Part shown: positions 1 through 10,879 of the stretch, piece after piece
Numbering within the stretch: the stretch's first letter is position 1
How the letters are laid out: each line of letters begins with the position of its first letter
Assembly: GCF_029867415.1 (NCBI RefSeq)
Contig: NC_081186.1
Coordinates: forward strand, 109,990,128-110,054,127
Direction of reading: 5' to 3'
From: Vicia villosa
Lineage: Eukaryota > Streptophyta > Magnoliopsida > Fabales > Fabaceae
Length of the DNA stretch: 64,000 nt
The notes under the pieces: generated by a model
Database searches by the model: none
What the model was told of the DNA's origin: nothing
What the model saw: only the letters and a program-made list of their open reading frames with translations
Position numbers and translations under genes: made by a program

Positions 1-538
1 AAGGGTTTTACAAAGAGTTTTACAACAAGGTTTTCAAAGGGTTCCTCAATTGGGTTTATCACGTTAGTCCCTCGGCAGTGATCTTCTCCAAAACATCATC
101 AATAACACACAAAGGTTTTATTTTTCTTTTCCGAAGTTACTAACATACTTCGACTAACATAACTAACAGTCATGCATCATTCAATTACATACCTCATTCA
201 TACATAGTGCATATGCATACAAGGCTCTCATTTATTTTGAAAAGCTCACTGCATCATACATGCATCATAACATTGCATAAAAATAAGGTTGCCTTTTCAG
301 GCCATGCTACAATCAAAGCACCTGGTTCCTTCCAAAAAAGCATTTGCTTCACATTCTGAAAAATGGTATTTACCTTGGGTGGCATCTTTAAGCTCATCTC
401 TCACAGAACTTTTTCCCAACAAATGCAAATTTCAGGGCATTTCAGTGCCTATCTCTCACGGAACTTCTACCTTTAGATCACGATAGGCAGACGTGCCTAT
501 CTGACTCTTTAGGTTTAAGAAGATCGAACAGGGGCAGG
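1..538 (+). mobile_element. 3' internal end of an Ogre-like LTR retrotransposon, with polypurine tract
   Basis: Non-coding stretch with repeated runs such as GGGTTTTACAA and CATACAT at its start. It ends in a purine-rich tract (about 525-538, reading GAACAGGGGCAGG) directly before TGTCATACCCC. A polypurine tract abutting TG is the standard junction between the internal region and the 3' LTR, so this is read as the 3' untranslated end of a plus-strand element whose body lies left of the window. No reading frame here looks real. Confidence 0.6.
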
Positions 539-1716
539 TGTCATACCCCAAAATTTGCCCTCCTCTTTTTATCTTCAATGACTCAAGGTTCAAGGGTTTA
601 TTCAATAAACATTCTCCTAATCGAGGGTCTCCTAAATTAGGGTTTGCATTTTATTAAAGGAGTTCGAATCTTTAACGCCTCAAATGGATCTCAAGGTGTC
701 TCATAAGTCTCAAGGTATCTCCATGTCAATTATCAAGCTTCAATCCCAAGGATTTCTCATTCAAATGCCCAGATGGTCCATAGTCGACTAGTTTGACCTA
801 AAAGTCAACTATAGTCAAAATACAGTCAAACCTCAAGACTTTTGGTCAACATCAAGTATTGGAGGTTATATCCATCATTTGATCAAAGGTTGATCATGAT
901 CCTTTAATAAAGACTCAGAAATGAACAAAGTCAAAAGGTTCAAATTAAGGGTTTTTTATAGGAAAAGTCAACTCAACTTTGACTAGTCATAACTTTCACA
1001 CGGAGTATCATAAATTTCCCACTCAAAGCCTATTTTGAAGGAAATTGGATTCTCTACAACTTTGCGTCTCACATGCCAAGGCCAGAAATGCTTCATTTAA
1101 GAGATATGGTTCAAAACATTACAGGTCCTTCTAGAAAGTCAACCAAAAGCAGTGTTTTGTCAAAGGGCATGTCATCAAGATAAAATCCCCAAATGAAAAA
1201 TATTTTCCAAAGTTTCTTGTAGAGGACATCTTGAGGTTTCCAAAAAGTCCTAGAACTCTTCCATATCTTAAAAATCAAGGGAGATATGCCTTGTCAAAGT
1301 TGGTCGATTTTGGAGGCAAAATGTGAAACAAAAGTGGTTCAAAAGAAATATATTTACAAATGGGGCTCTCCTTTTATGATCCAAACTCGGTCCTGAAGTT
1401 ATTAAGAACCTCCAAATTCAAGGCCACTCCCATTTGAATTTTTATTTTATTTTTAGTGAATTTTTTATTCATTAAAGATTTAATTTAAATCAAATAAAGG
1501 GAAAATTGTAAAAAGATTGACTTTATTCTTATTTTCCAAGCAATCAAATCATCCAAAAAAGCCATGATTGTCATCAAATTCGTGCTAAGGGATATTGGCT
1601 AGGAAAGATTGAAATTGGACAAGTTTTGGAAAGTTTAAATTCAAGATCAATCATATATTCATCTTGTCAATTAAGAAAGATTCAATCAAATTTTCTTGAC
1701 CTAATGCTGCTGCTAC

Positions 1717-1751
<35 letters not shown>
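1717..1751. repeat. (AT)n(GT)n microsatellite in the LTR
   Basis: About 15 bp of AT followed by about 20 bp of GT. It lies inside the LTR at the distance from the LTR start where the two sister LTRs have their TATAAATAG box. Confidence 0.9.
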
Positions 1752-2419
1752 AATCCTAATGATCAAGGAGGGGGGATGGGGACGAAAATCTAGAGCGTGA
1801 GGGCCAGAATCGGGTTCAAAAAAAAATCAAGAAAAGTCAAAATCGTTCTGGTAATTAGAGTTTGTTTCAAGAGGTTTTGAGCATTCTAACCGATTCCTTG
1901 GTGTTTCCTAGACCTATCTCGATCATCACTCACGATCAAAGCGTGCAGAATCGTGGCTCAAGAACTCACGGTTTTGTCATTATTTTTTATGTTCGATTCC
2001 ACACATTTATACAATTAAAATTGTATTTGAACATATATTCTGCATCAGGAAGAGGTTTAGAGTCTTTCTGCACATTTAATTGAATTTTGGGTGCCATTTG
2101 AACAATTCACCATTATTAGGGTTCTTAAGGTTTAAATTGGGGGGCACTGATACATGCAAAATTAGGTGAGAAACTGTTGTTATGGCCATGCTCAGGAAAC
2201 GATTCCGAATCGATTCATAGCTTTCTATTGGATTTATATTACGTATTGGTGATTTTGAGGATTTGCAGGTCTATAGCAACATTCCAAAACCGTTGCCAAA
2301 GGTGGCTCTATTTTCATAAAAAGCTCAACGAAGGGGATGATAGGAGGCGCGCGGAAATCTGTTTGAATTTCAAATGGGCTTTGTTTCTTTCATATAGTTT
2401 GTTGGTTGCATGACTAACA

Positions 2420-2510
2420 GCGAAGATCCCTTGGCCCATTGGTAACGCGTGTGTATTTGATTCGTGGTCCTTCATTGCACTAGTTCGATCCCTGGCTAGG
2501 GATCCTTTGT
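2420..2510 (+). other. tRNA-like module with A-box and B-box-like motifs
   Basis: TTGGCCCATTGGTAAC resembles a tRNA D-arm/A box, and AGTTCGATCCC about 50 bp further on is a near-perfect B box. AAGATCC upstream and GGATCCTT downstream could form an imperfect acceptor-like stem. The spacing fits an intron-less tRNA, but the T-stem pairs poorly, so I call it a tRNA-like relic, not a tRNA gene. Confidence 0.45.
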
Positions 2511-2919
2511 TTTTTATTTCATTTGGTGTTTCAGTTTCCACAGGTTCCTGTGTGCACGCCCAAATGTGGTTCACTATATGCCTTCGCTGTCTACCACAAG
2601 ATGTCCATCAAGATAGATCCAGTACCCAAGTTTTTTTTTTGTTTTTTTGTAATTAATAATTGAAACTTAATATATTTGCTATATGTATATAATTTGATTT
2701 TTCTTGGAATTGAGTTGATAATATAATTAGTGTTAGGTTAAGGACTAGGGTTTAGAATTATATTTCCCGATTATTTCGATTATATCGATTTAATTTATTT
2801 AATTAGTTTTAACTATTAAAACGCAAAAAACCCTAGAAAGGTTATCAACGTATTAGGGTTTGCCCAATCCCATTGGCCATTTGGCCAAGATATTAGGATT
2901 TATTTTATTATTCGTTTCG

Positions 2920-3170
2920 ACCGAATCTATCGGTCGCGATGGTTAATAATCGATTAATTTAATTAATCAAATCCAATAATAAAAATACATCTATTTTGCT
3001 AAATGGTTTCAACCAAATCTATTGGTTGCGATGATTAGCATATTCAATTCGTTATCGTGTAATAATCAAACATATTGATTATGAGGGATAACGATAAATT
3101 AATAATTATTTAAAACACACTTATTTGCTATTCGTGGTGATCGAATCTATCGGTCAGAATGATAACTCTA
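2920..3170. repeat. Three diverged direct repeats of about 40 bp in the LTR
   Basis: Blocks near 2930, 3010 and 3135 share the pattern CGAATCTATCGGTCGCGATG (second copy CAAATCTATTGGTTGCGATG). Spacing is uneven (about 75 and 125 bp), so this is a dispersed LTR subrepeat and not a clean tandem array. Confidence 0.6.
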
Positions 3171-3440
3171 AACAAAATATAATAATGAGTAAATTTTTGG
3201 CTAACGCTCGTAAATTTAGAGATAATTTACCCTTTAATAATGAATAAATTTTTTGCCATTCCTTATAAATTTAGGGCTAACTTATCTTTTATGAGGTGCA
3301 TCAATTAAAATTTGTCTAACCAATTGATTTTACAAGCATACAAAAGTGAGAATAGTCCATTTAAGAAAACGCGATCATCTTTTAAAATTTATTTATTAAA
3401 CATTAGATAGAACAATGAAATGTTGAGCAAACTTGCTAGT

Positions 3441-3968
3441 TTACAGAAATGATTTGACAATATAGGATGCAATGACTACTACAACTGTCGTCTCATTGTT
3501 CTCTTTAGTGAGGAGTGTTGGTGTGCGACCACCAGATTTCTCACGTAAAGTCGCCTCACATTTCTCAACTTTTTTTAATACGTTAATTGCAGTATCATAT
3601 GTAACTTTATGATCTCCTCTGGGTAAAGATGCACGGATTAGTCGATAATCAGCTACTGCAATTTCTTTGTATGAAGTAGCACATAGCTCTAGTGCTTGAT
3701 ATTCAGGAGTGCCAACACGGGCTGCAAGAAGATGAACAATTCTGATTGAGGTAGTCAGTGCTTTGTCTCTCATTATATCAAACAATCTTATTGCTACCTC
3801 AATGGAATTTTTTGGACCAGGTGGAGGACAGGATTTTACGTAATTAACACATTCGGAAAAATAATAAGGAGACCTATGGCAAGTTTCTTCTATTAGATCT
3901 TCAGCATTGTTTGGTTGGATAGTGCACAAGATGAGAATGAATAAAGCCAATGGTTTCATCATTCTCAT
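3441..3968 (-). CDS. Pectinesterase/invertase inhibitor-like secreted protein (PMEI-like)
   Basis: Single-exon reading frame of 175 residues starting at the ATG at 3968; the frame runs further upstream but has no earlier ATG. Residues 1-22 form a signal peptide (basic start MRMMK, hydrophobic LALFILILC core, cleavage probably after NNA-22). The mature part has the family cysteine layout: Cys30 and Cys40 for the first disulfide, an extra Cys47, then Cys96 and Cys137 for the second disulfide. The helices between fit the four-helix bundle seen in inhibitors of pectin methylesterase and cell-wall or vacuolar invertase. Such proteins act in the apoplast or vacuole and bind their enzyme 1:1. Whether the target is pectinesterase or invertase cannot be told from sequence. 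The C-terminus carries a hydrophobic run (TTVVVVIASYIV) not usual for the family. The 3' end lies against an LTR remnant. The frame is intact and a TATA box is present, so the gene may be functional. Confidence 0.75.
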   Translation of the reverse strand: MRMMKPLALFILILCTIQPNNAEDLIEETCHRSPYYFSECVNYVKSCPPPGPKNSIEVAIRLFDIMRDKALTTSIRIVHLLAARVGTPEYQALELCATSYKEIAVADYRLIRASLPRGDHKVTYDTAINVLKKVEKCEATLREKSGGRTPTLLTKENNETTVVVVIASYIVKSFL

Positions 3969-4064
3969 GTTTTTTAGATGAATAGTAATAAGAAAAAGGA
4001 AGATACAATACAATGCAAAGTTTGTAAGATGAACAAGTGATGAATGGTTTCTTACTAGGAATCC

Positions 4065-4071
4065 ATTTATA
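4065..4071 (-). promoter_or_regulatory. TATA box of the PMEI-like gene
   Basis: Read on the minus strand the site is GCATATAAATGG. It lies 97 bp upstream of the ATG, which would put the transcription start near 4035 and give a leader of about 65-70 nt with no upstream ATG. Confidence 0.6.
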
Positions 4072-4353
4072 TGCTACTACATCATTCATTGGCTTTAAAT
4101 TCGGCATTAATTTTAGTCAAACTCATTTTTTCAATTAAAAAATTTATTATATAATAAAATTAGATTTACAAGAAAAGTAAAAAAATACATTGAAAAAACT
4201 CAGAAAATATACTATATATCATATGTCAACAACTCAAAAGCATCATAGTTGCCTTGAACATATTTGTTTTTGTTCAATTTTTTTTAATGATAATAAATAT
4301 CCATCAAAATAATTAAACAAATTTAATAGTTAGCATTTAATTCTTTTAAACAG

Positions 4354-4697
<344 letters not shown>

Positions 4698-4783
<86 letters not shown>
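4698..4783. repeat. (TA)n microsatellite, about 86 bp
   Basis: Pure TA array abutting the right end of the foldback MITE, probably once continuous with the array on the left. Confidence 0.95.
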
Positions 4784-4784
<1 letters not shown>

Positions 4785-4790
4785 GTCAGA

Positions 4791-4915
4791 ATATTTTTTT
4801 AGAATTTTAATATTCAATAATTGTTTGATGTTACAGAGACACGTGTACTGACCAAATGTTGTTTCTCCCAGGATATTTTTTTAGAATTTTAATATTCAAT
4901 AATTGTTTGATGTTA
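4791..4915. repeat. Direct repeat of about 43 bp, period 82
   Basis: A block starting ATATTTTTTTAGAATTTTAA at 4791 recurs almost unchanged at 4873. It is a local duplication with no coding meaning. Confidence 0.8.
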
Positions 4916-5259
4916 ACCTTCATAAAGATATTGCATTTTGATATTATAGAAAATTATAATTAAATAGAATACACTTGTCTTCATATAATAAATTAAAATA
5001 ATTAAAATTATTTTATAGCTTTCAAATTAGAGAAATTATAATTTAAAGTGAAACTTTTAATATTTAAATTTTTTTTTTAATAAGCAATTAATTATAATAA
5101 CTCGCACTAGGGGTGCAACCCTTACAAACAGACCGACATATCTTAGAAAATAAATTTGATCAAGATTAAATTTTTTTAAACATATCTTAGAAGTCTCAAC
5201 AAACTTTCTAGCATAAACTGTGCTGTATATACTAAAGTAAAAAGCTTCACTACAAAATA

Positions 5260-8200
5260 TCATATATATAGAGTTTGTATCTCACTGCCACCACCAGTCT
5301 TCCCATATGGCTGCGCTGTTTTCTCGAAGAACTGCATCGGAGTATAGGAAATTGGTCATTATTGCGTCAACTTCGATATTAATCAATATACAAATACAAA
5401 AGAATATATTTTCACACACTTGCATAATACCTTGACTGATATTTTTTAAAAAGTAAATAAAACAGAACAATTTTTAGAACTAAAGAGGGTCAGTTTAGTT
5501 TCTATTTCCAATACATCCTTCCCTTTACAAAAATGCCACCTTATATTCATTTTTGTTTCTTGTTTACAAATATTTTTGTAATTAAAAGTCAAAACAACAA
5601 AAGGAGAAGGAAAACTAAACAATCCCATGGGCTAAATAACCTTCTTTGTAACTAAATACCCCAGAATGGTTGGTGGTTTCCACTAAAAACTATAAAACCA
5701 ACAAAGATTTCATAGTACAATTAAGCTACAACAATTTCATCTGATATTCTGAAAGCAGTAAACAAGAATTTGAATGAAGTGTGTGAATCAATCCAATGGG
5801 AAATAGATAACAGAAAAAGAAAATAACAGAGAGAATTCTTGAACCAAAAACAAGATTTCAATATAATGTATGTAGTGTAACTAAGTACATAAAAACTTCA
5901 AACTATAACTATGAAGACAGACCTCGCATGCTATATTCACAGCCATGTCAGTGCTCAAGTCCAAGTTGGCATCATCTAACTGAGAGCGTATCCAACCAGG
6001 CAAATGGGAAAGTGTACCATAACCACAATACCTGCAGCCAAACATATATTTACAACCATAACCCTGTCAAAGACAAATGAAGCAGAAGCTGAAACCAAGT
6101 AAATGATGCATTCATCGCAAGTAGGCCTAATCAGTGCATGTACATCTAGTATCATGTCATATATTTTATTTTGAACTATGTAAAAAGTCAAACCCAAGTG
6201 AAATAAGTTAGGCAACTAGATATGCATAATACACTGTGATTGAGCATTTTAAATCAAAATAAACTCAATTGCATTAAAGCAAAGTTGAACTTTTGAATTT
6301 GGAAGAGAACAAAAATGTCATAAAGACGCTAACCCGTTGTCTGCAAAAATCATCATCCCATAATCAGCCTTTGAATGAATTACACGGCCCACGCATACTG
6401 CAGCTTTTCTCTGTTTAAGAGAAACTAATGTTACCGGAGATTCTAGCTAGCAATCAAATTTTAAGAGACTTGAAGAAATAGTCTCACCAAGGCATCAAAA
6501 GTGAGATAATCTCCTCCGTTAATATTACAAAACATGCTTAGATATCCTAGGCGTGCAAGCACACTCCTGAAAAACAAAAATTAGTTATGCAACCAGCAAC
6601 ATAACCTCCAAAATTTGGACAACAAAACAAATAGTTCTACATCGCCCTTATTTGTAAAGTAATCTAACAGAACTCACCTGCTTGATGTGTACTGATAAGG
6701 AACCCCATAGATGATTACCAGACGGCCATAATGATGATAAAAATCTATATGTTCCGCAACCTTTCCTCTGCAAAAAGGTACAATATATTATTATAAAATA
6801 CTACAAAATTTGAAACTAAACCAGGAGAATAGTAGTTTCAGCTATATTACCCGGCAACTGATAAAAAAATAGCACCTTTTCCACTATTACAAGCATTGCG
6901 GTAATTAGCAAGCGTTAATCGGGTTTCTTCCAGATCTTGAGTCTCATAAAAGATGGGCTTATTTTGCTCAATTTCCTGCAAAAGATGTGCTTTTAGCCAT
7001 TTGAAAAGTAACCAACACTGTTTATAAAAATATTGTGGAAATCAATGAATTTAACTAGTTGTCTCACATTTAAAACTCCACTTGCATTCCAGCTACTGAC
7101 TATATCTCCCATATACAAATAACTGGGGAAGAAACATACAATCCCATCTGGAACATATGATGACATATTCAATAAGATCTTTCCATAATTAGATAACACC
7201 CCATGATCACTTTTCATATCAAATTTGGTACTGACTGGGAGCTGATCACTGAGAAAATATAGAACTAATCACTAAAAGAAAACAAAAGGGAAAGCGAAAA
7301 ATGCAGTTTTAAAAGCAGATATTGAAAATGTATTACAAGATTTAATGAAAATACCTGCCATGGGTAAGGACCATAGGGCATATGCAATCTCTTGGTACAG
7401 ATATTTTGAAACTTCGACTGACAACAGGGCTGAATTTTAAAAGGCGGGGGTACAAATTAATGGGGCTTAATGTGCCAGATGTAATCACAACCGACTGAAA
7501 TCGCTCGAAAACAGGTTTTATTGCTAGAGAAGCATCATGGCAACAAAGCTGAAAATGTCAATGGTGAAGAAAAATTAGAAATATATAACTAAATAGAAAC
7601 ATCGAAAATATAAACATCAGCCTAACCTGCAATACAGGATCATGAATATCAGGCATAGCCTCGTCACACGGTTCTATAATAATGGAAAAACCAGGAGAAT
7701 AAGTACCCACAAGTGTGGCAAAATTACAGATCGTTTGGATATGAAGGAATTCATCAGTGTCTGTAATTTTCAGTGTCATCATTAATGAATGAAGACGGTC
7801 ATAACAGAATTTCAATGTTTTTTGGTCTATTTCAGCCTTTTTAAAAATAGATACAGCAAAGTCAAAAGGATTTTCCCTCTCCGGCTGCTCAGTTTCCATG
7901 CGCTCTTCAAGGTACTCAACTAATCTCTGCAGAACCTGCATAAAATCTTCAGCCTTACATATATGTTCAGGTACGGCCTCCTTTGGTATATCATCAGGCA
8001 AAGCTGGGTTTGCATGCCAAACATCCGTAGCTATGCGAGTAAAATAAACTTTGGTTAGAGAAAAGCATGTGTAACGTTAAGAAATATAACAAGTAACATG
8101 ATACATACCAGGAAGATCTCCTCTTAAACCCTCCACAAGTGTGTTGTATTCATCCCGGAGTCTACTTGCATCTGTGGCCATAACCTTCCTACCAGTTCAA

Positions 8201-9272
8201 ATATTAAACGAATATGAATTTTAGTAATGGGGACAAGTTGAAAATTAAGCAAGACTGGAACTAGAAAGGGAAAGAGCTATGAATTGCACTTACTTAATTT
8301 TTTGACGCATCCTGGTTATATTACTCTTAGCACCAGTAACAGTTTGCACCCTCATACTCACGCTGAGTGAGTTGATACAAACATTGTCAATATTATGAGC
8401 TTCATCAAATACGACAACGGATTCTTTCTGCATTTGTTTTGATACTATTGACGCTAACTTTGGATCAAGTAAATATTGATGGTAGTTACAAACCACCACA
8501 TTGGCAAACTGCATCATATGTCGTGCCAAAAAGTAAGGACACCACCCTTTCTCCTCCCCAAACATTCTCAGATCCTACAATCACGGTACACGATCAGATT
8601 AAATTAAATCAACTGCATCAAGCTAATACGGTTCAGAATCAAAGATTTCAGTCAAGTTCCAATTACCTGTAACGTATAAACACTCAACTGCATCAAGCTA
8701 ATACGGTTCAGAATCAAAGATTTCAGTCAAGTTCCAATTACCTGTAACGTATAAACACCAGGAGGAAGAACTGCAGCAGAACCGGCCCTTTGATACTCCT
8801 CAAAAAACTCACAACTAGGAACATCCAGGTTGTCCGCAGCCACCTCCCTAACCCAGCTAGCTGTCAATCTCCGACAACCAGCATCAACAGAAGGATTTTC
8901 GGCAGCAAGAACGTGATCATTAATACAGAGATTCTTCCTCGAAGACAGTCCAAGCCCAAGCATCTTAGCAGCAGGACCGATAGACTCAACCATGTAATCA
9001 TGAAGTAGTCTAAGCTCGTCTAAAATCTCTTCCATATCATGTACAGTCTGAGTGCAATATATGAGCTTTAGTGGTGATTGAGGTTTGGAGTGTATGTAGC
9101 TTATGATCAATGACAGAAGGGCAATTATTTTTCCGGACACAGTCGACATTTCGAGTAAACAATGTCCTTTTGCATCTAGGGTTCGTTTTAGTTCAACCAT
9201 GTATTGACGTTGTTCTGGGTATATCTCCTCATATGGGAAATACACCGTTACATCTTCAATTCTGAAGATCAT
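5260..9272 (-). CDS. XPD/ERCC2-like DEAH helicase, 12 exons, helicase motifs degenerate
   Basis: Homologue of XPD (ERCC2; UVH6 in Arabidopsis), the 5'-3' DNA helicase of TFIIH in nucleotide excision repair and transcription. Exons inferred from homology and GT/AG sites (minus strand): 9272-8742, 8574-8294, 8188-8109, 8030-7627, 7548-7355, 7248-7068, 6975-6851, 6767-6678, 6566-6488, 6410-6334, 6031-5923, 5331-5260. All phases agree, giving about 740 residues without an internal stop (the family has about 760). ATG at 9272 is chosen because [14 protein letters not shown] is the family N-terminus. Fe-S ligands Cys116, Cys133, Cys154 and Cys189 and the DEAH box (234-237) are present. Walker A is altered: Lys48 is kept, but MPTGTGKT has become MSTVSGKI. 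Motif Ia has Gln for Arg (YCTQTVH), motif V reads AEHIDF instead of AEGIDF, and motif VI reads VCVGRVIH instead of QCVGRVIR. The C-terminus is short and diverged. The frame and splice sites point to recent or continuing expression, but helicase activity is unlikely. It is a helicase-dead paralogue or an early pseudogene. Confidence 0.8.
8610..8759 (-). repeat. Tandem 75-bp duplication over the exon 1 splice donor
   Basis: Two 75-bp copies (8610-8684 and 8685-8759) differ at very few positions. Each carries the exon 1 end and its GT donor (ACGTTACAG|GTAATT on the minus strand). The outer copy at 8742 joins exon 2 in frame. Use of the inner donor at 8667 would retain an in-frame stop soon after the first junction. 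Confidence 0.9.
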
Positions 9273-9490
9273 TGTGGTTTCTTCTTCTAACAATTCAAAA
9301 ACATTAAAGACAATCAGAATCAAATTTCAGAAATGGAATGAACAGAATGAGAAATTCAGTCTGATTTAGAAACACGCGAGGGTATATATTGTCATATGGT
9401 AAACACACGGTTACCAATTGTGAACATCATTTTCGTTTCTTCTTCTAACAATTTCTAATATATTATAGAGAATCATAACAAGATTTCAGT
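9264..9490 (-). repeat. Partial duplication of the XPD-like start region
   Basis: The stretch around the start codon (TTTCTTCTTCTAACAATT, near 9278) recurs near 9435 with similar flanks (GTTACCAATTGTGAACATCA against GTTACATCTTCAATTCTGAA). The upstream copy keeps CATCATTT in place of the start. It is a local duplication of the leader. Confidence 0.55.
9383..9389 (-). promoter_or_regulatory. Possible TATA element upstream of the XPD-like gene
   Basis: CAATATATACCC on the minus strand, about 110 bp before the ATG. The spacing is plausible but this is AT-rich DNA, so support is weak. Confidence 0.3.
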
Positions 9491-9534
9491 ATTATAGTAT
9501 AGACGGCATAAAAAATGGCGCAATCAATACACAT

Positions 9535-9640
9535 CTTACACAAAAATTGAAGTGAGAATCGTGAAGGAAAAGAAAGCTTACAGTTAGAAAGATGAAAACA
9601 CAAAGACTCAAGTGAGAAACGTGAAGGACAAGAAAGAGGA
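9535..9640. repeat. Two diverged copies of a block of about 30 bp
   Basis: AAGTGAGAATCGTGAAGGAA near 9550 and AAGTGAGAAACGTGAAGGAC near 9610, each followed by AAGAAAG. No function is visible. The remainder of 9641-9913 is AT-rich DNA without a gene. Confidence 0.6.
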
Positions 9641-9913
9641 GGTGCGACGAACAGACCAGGCGGAACATTGCTAGGGTAGGTAGTTTTTTAAGCAAACAAA
9701 ATTGAATTTAACCCTAAAATCAAATCAAACGAAAATTTTACTTTCTACCCCTACAATTATACCTATACCCCTACATGAAAAAAATTTGGACCGAAATACC
9801 CTCGTATAAATAGTACATATTTTAAAAAAATTCATTTTTTCTCATATTTCAGAAAAAATTTCGAAACATCCAAAAATATATAAACTGGAATACTTTTTTA
9901 AAGTCTTTTGGTT

Positions 9914-10051
9914 TAAAAAAAACTACACCGGAACACTTGAAAAAAGAGTTCCGGTAATTTTCAGTTGTTTAAAGTTGCATACCGATATGCAACTTTAAAC
10001 AACTGAAAATTATCGGAACTCTTTTTTCAAGTGTTCCGGTGTAGTTTTTTT
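9914..10051. mobile_element. Long near-perfect palindrome (foldback element)
   Basis: Arms of about 66 bp (9914-9980 and 9987-10051) around a 6-bp centre ACCGAT. I see one clear mismatch inside the arms (GGTAATT against AATTATC). The outer ends read AAAAAAACTACACCGGAACA and its complement. No coding sequence and no clear target duplication. A transcript would fold into an almost perfect hairpin. The DNA to its right (10060-10190) has several CGTTGCCTAAAG and GGCAACGG motifs, also seen in the MITE at 20097. Confidence 0.8.
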
Positions 10052-10219
10052 ATAAAATTCTAGACTTTACGCAACGGTTATAGCGTTGCCTAAAGTGAAT
10101 GATAAATTAAATAAAACGTTGCCTAAAGTGTGGTTAGAAGCAAGATTAAGCAATCAGCACAGGCAACGGTTTAAAACTGTTGCAATCAGATGATTCGGAG
10201 TCGAATCCCTCGTCGATTG

Positions 10220-10879
10220 GTGTTGACAAACCAAGAAATGTTTGGTTCATCTTCTTCTTTTCTCTTTGAAATCTCATATGTAAGTATACTTTGAACATAT
10301 GTATATGTATTGATCATGGTTTTGTATAATATATGCTTTACAAATCAATCTTGTTGTTTTCCTTGATCTTTTTGCATTTATGTTTTGATTTGTGTTGTTG
10401 TAGAGATAGACATCGCACATTTTGATTAGGGAAAGAAATTCCTTAGGTTTTAAATTCTAGAGATAGATTTAGGCTTAACAATCACTTGGGTATGGAAGCT
10501 TAATGCTTTTGTGTTGTTTGTGTTGCGTTGAGAGATCGTCAACGCAAGAATATGATTGTTCGCTCATTTTGGGTTATACATAATCTAGGTTGTGAGTGAT
10601 ACGTGATGATTTTGATGTGTAGAGTATGTTGAGTACAACTAGTCGATAGTTTTAAGTTTGTGATAAGTTTATTATATGCACTTCTGAGAAGTTTCTCCTT
10701 TCCTTTTTATGTAATTATTTTTTGTTGATACTTTTTACCTTTTTCATACAACCCCAATTCAATCCCAAACTCAAGAACGCGGGAATTTGTGGAACGGAAA
10801 TTCAATAAGCCAATATTTATGGACACAATACGATATAACCTATATATCACCCAATATAAAATAATATTTTACTTTTTTC
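10220..10879. other. AT-rich spacer without a recognisable feature
   Basis: I see no gene, repeat array or element end in this stretch. Confidence 0.5.

Larger units (their letters stand above)
539..3170 (+). mobile_element. 3' LTR of an Ogre/Tat-like Ty3-gypsy element (right end uncertain)
   Basis: Begins TGTCATACCCCAAAATTTGC immediately after the polypurine tract. The same TGTCATACCC start recurs at 21052 and 24330, so it is a repeated LTR family. The LTR holds a short (AT)n(GT)n tract at 1717-1751, a tRNA-like module near 2420-2510 and three diverged copies of a block of about 40 bp near 2920-3170 that share a CTATCGGT-type core. I cannot see the terminal CA, so the end is set where the subrepeats stop. 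The family name rests on the LTR start and the long, gene-free LTR typical of legume Ogre elements, which is an inference. Confidence 0.55.

Noticed and set aside
289..486. 65-codon open frame near the left edge
   Set aside because: It lies in the non-coding 3' end of an LTR element just before the polypurine tract and matches nothing.
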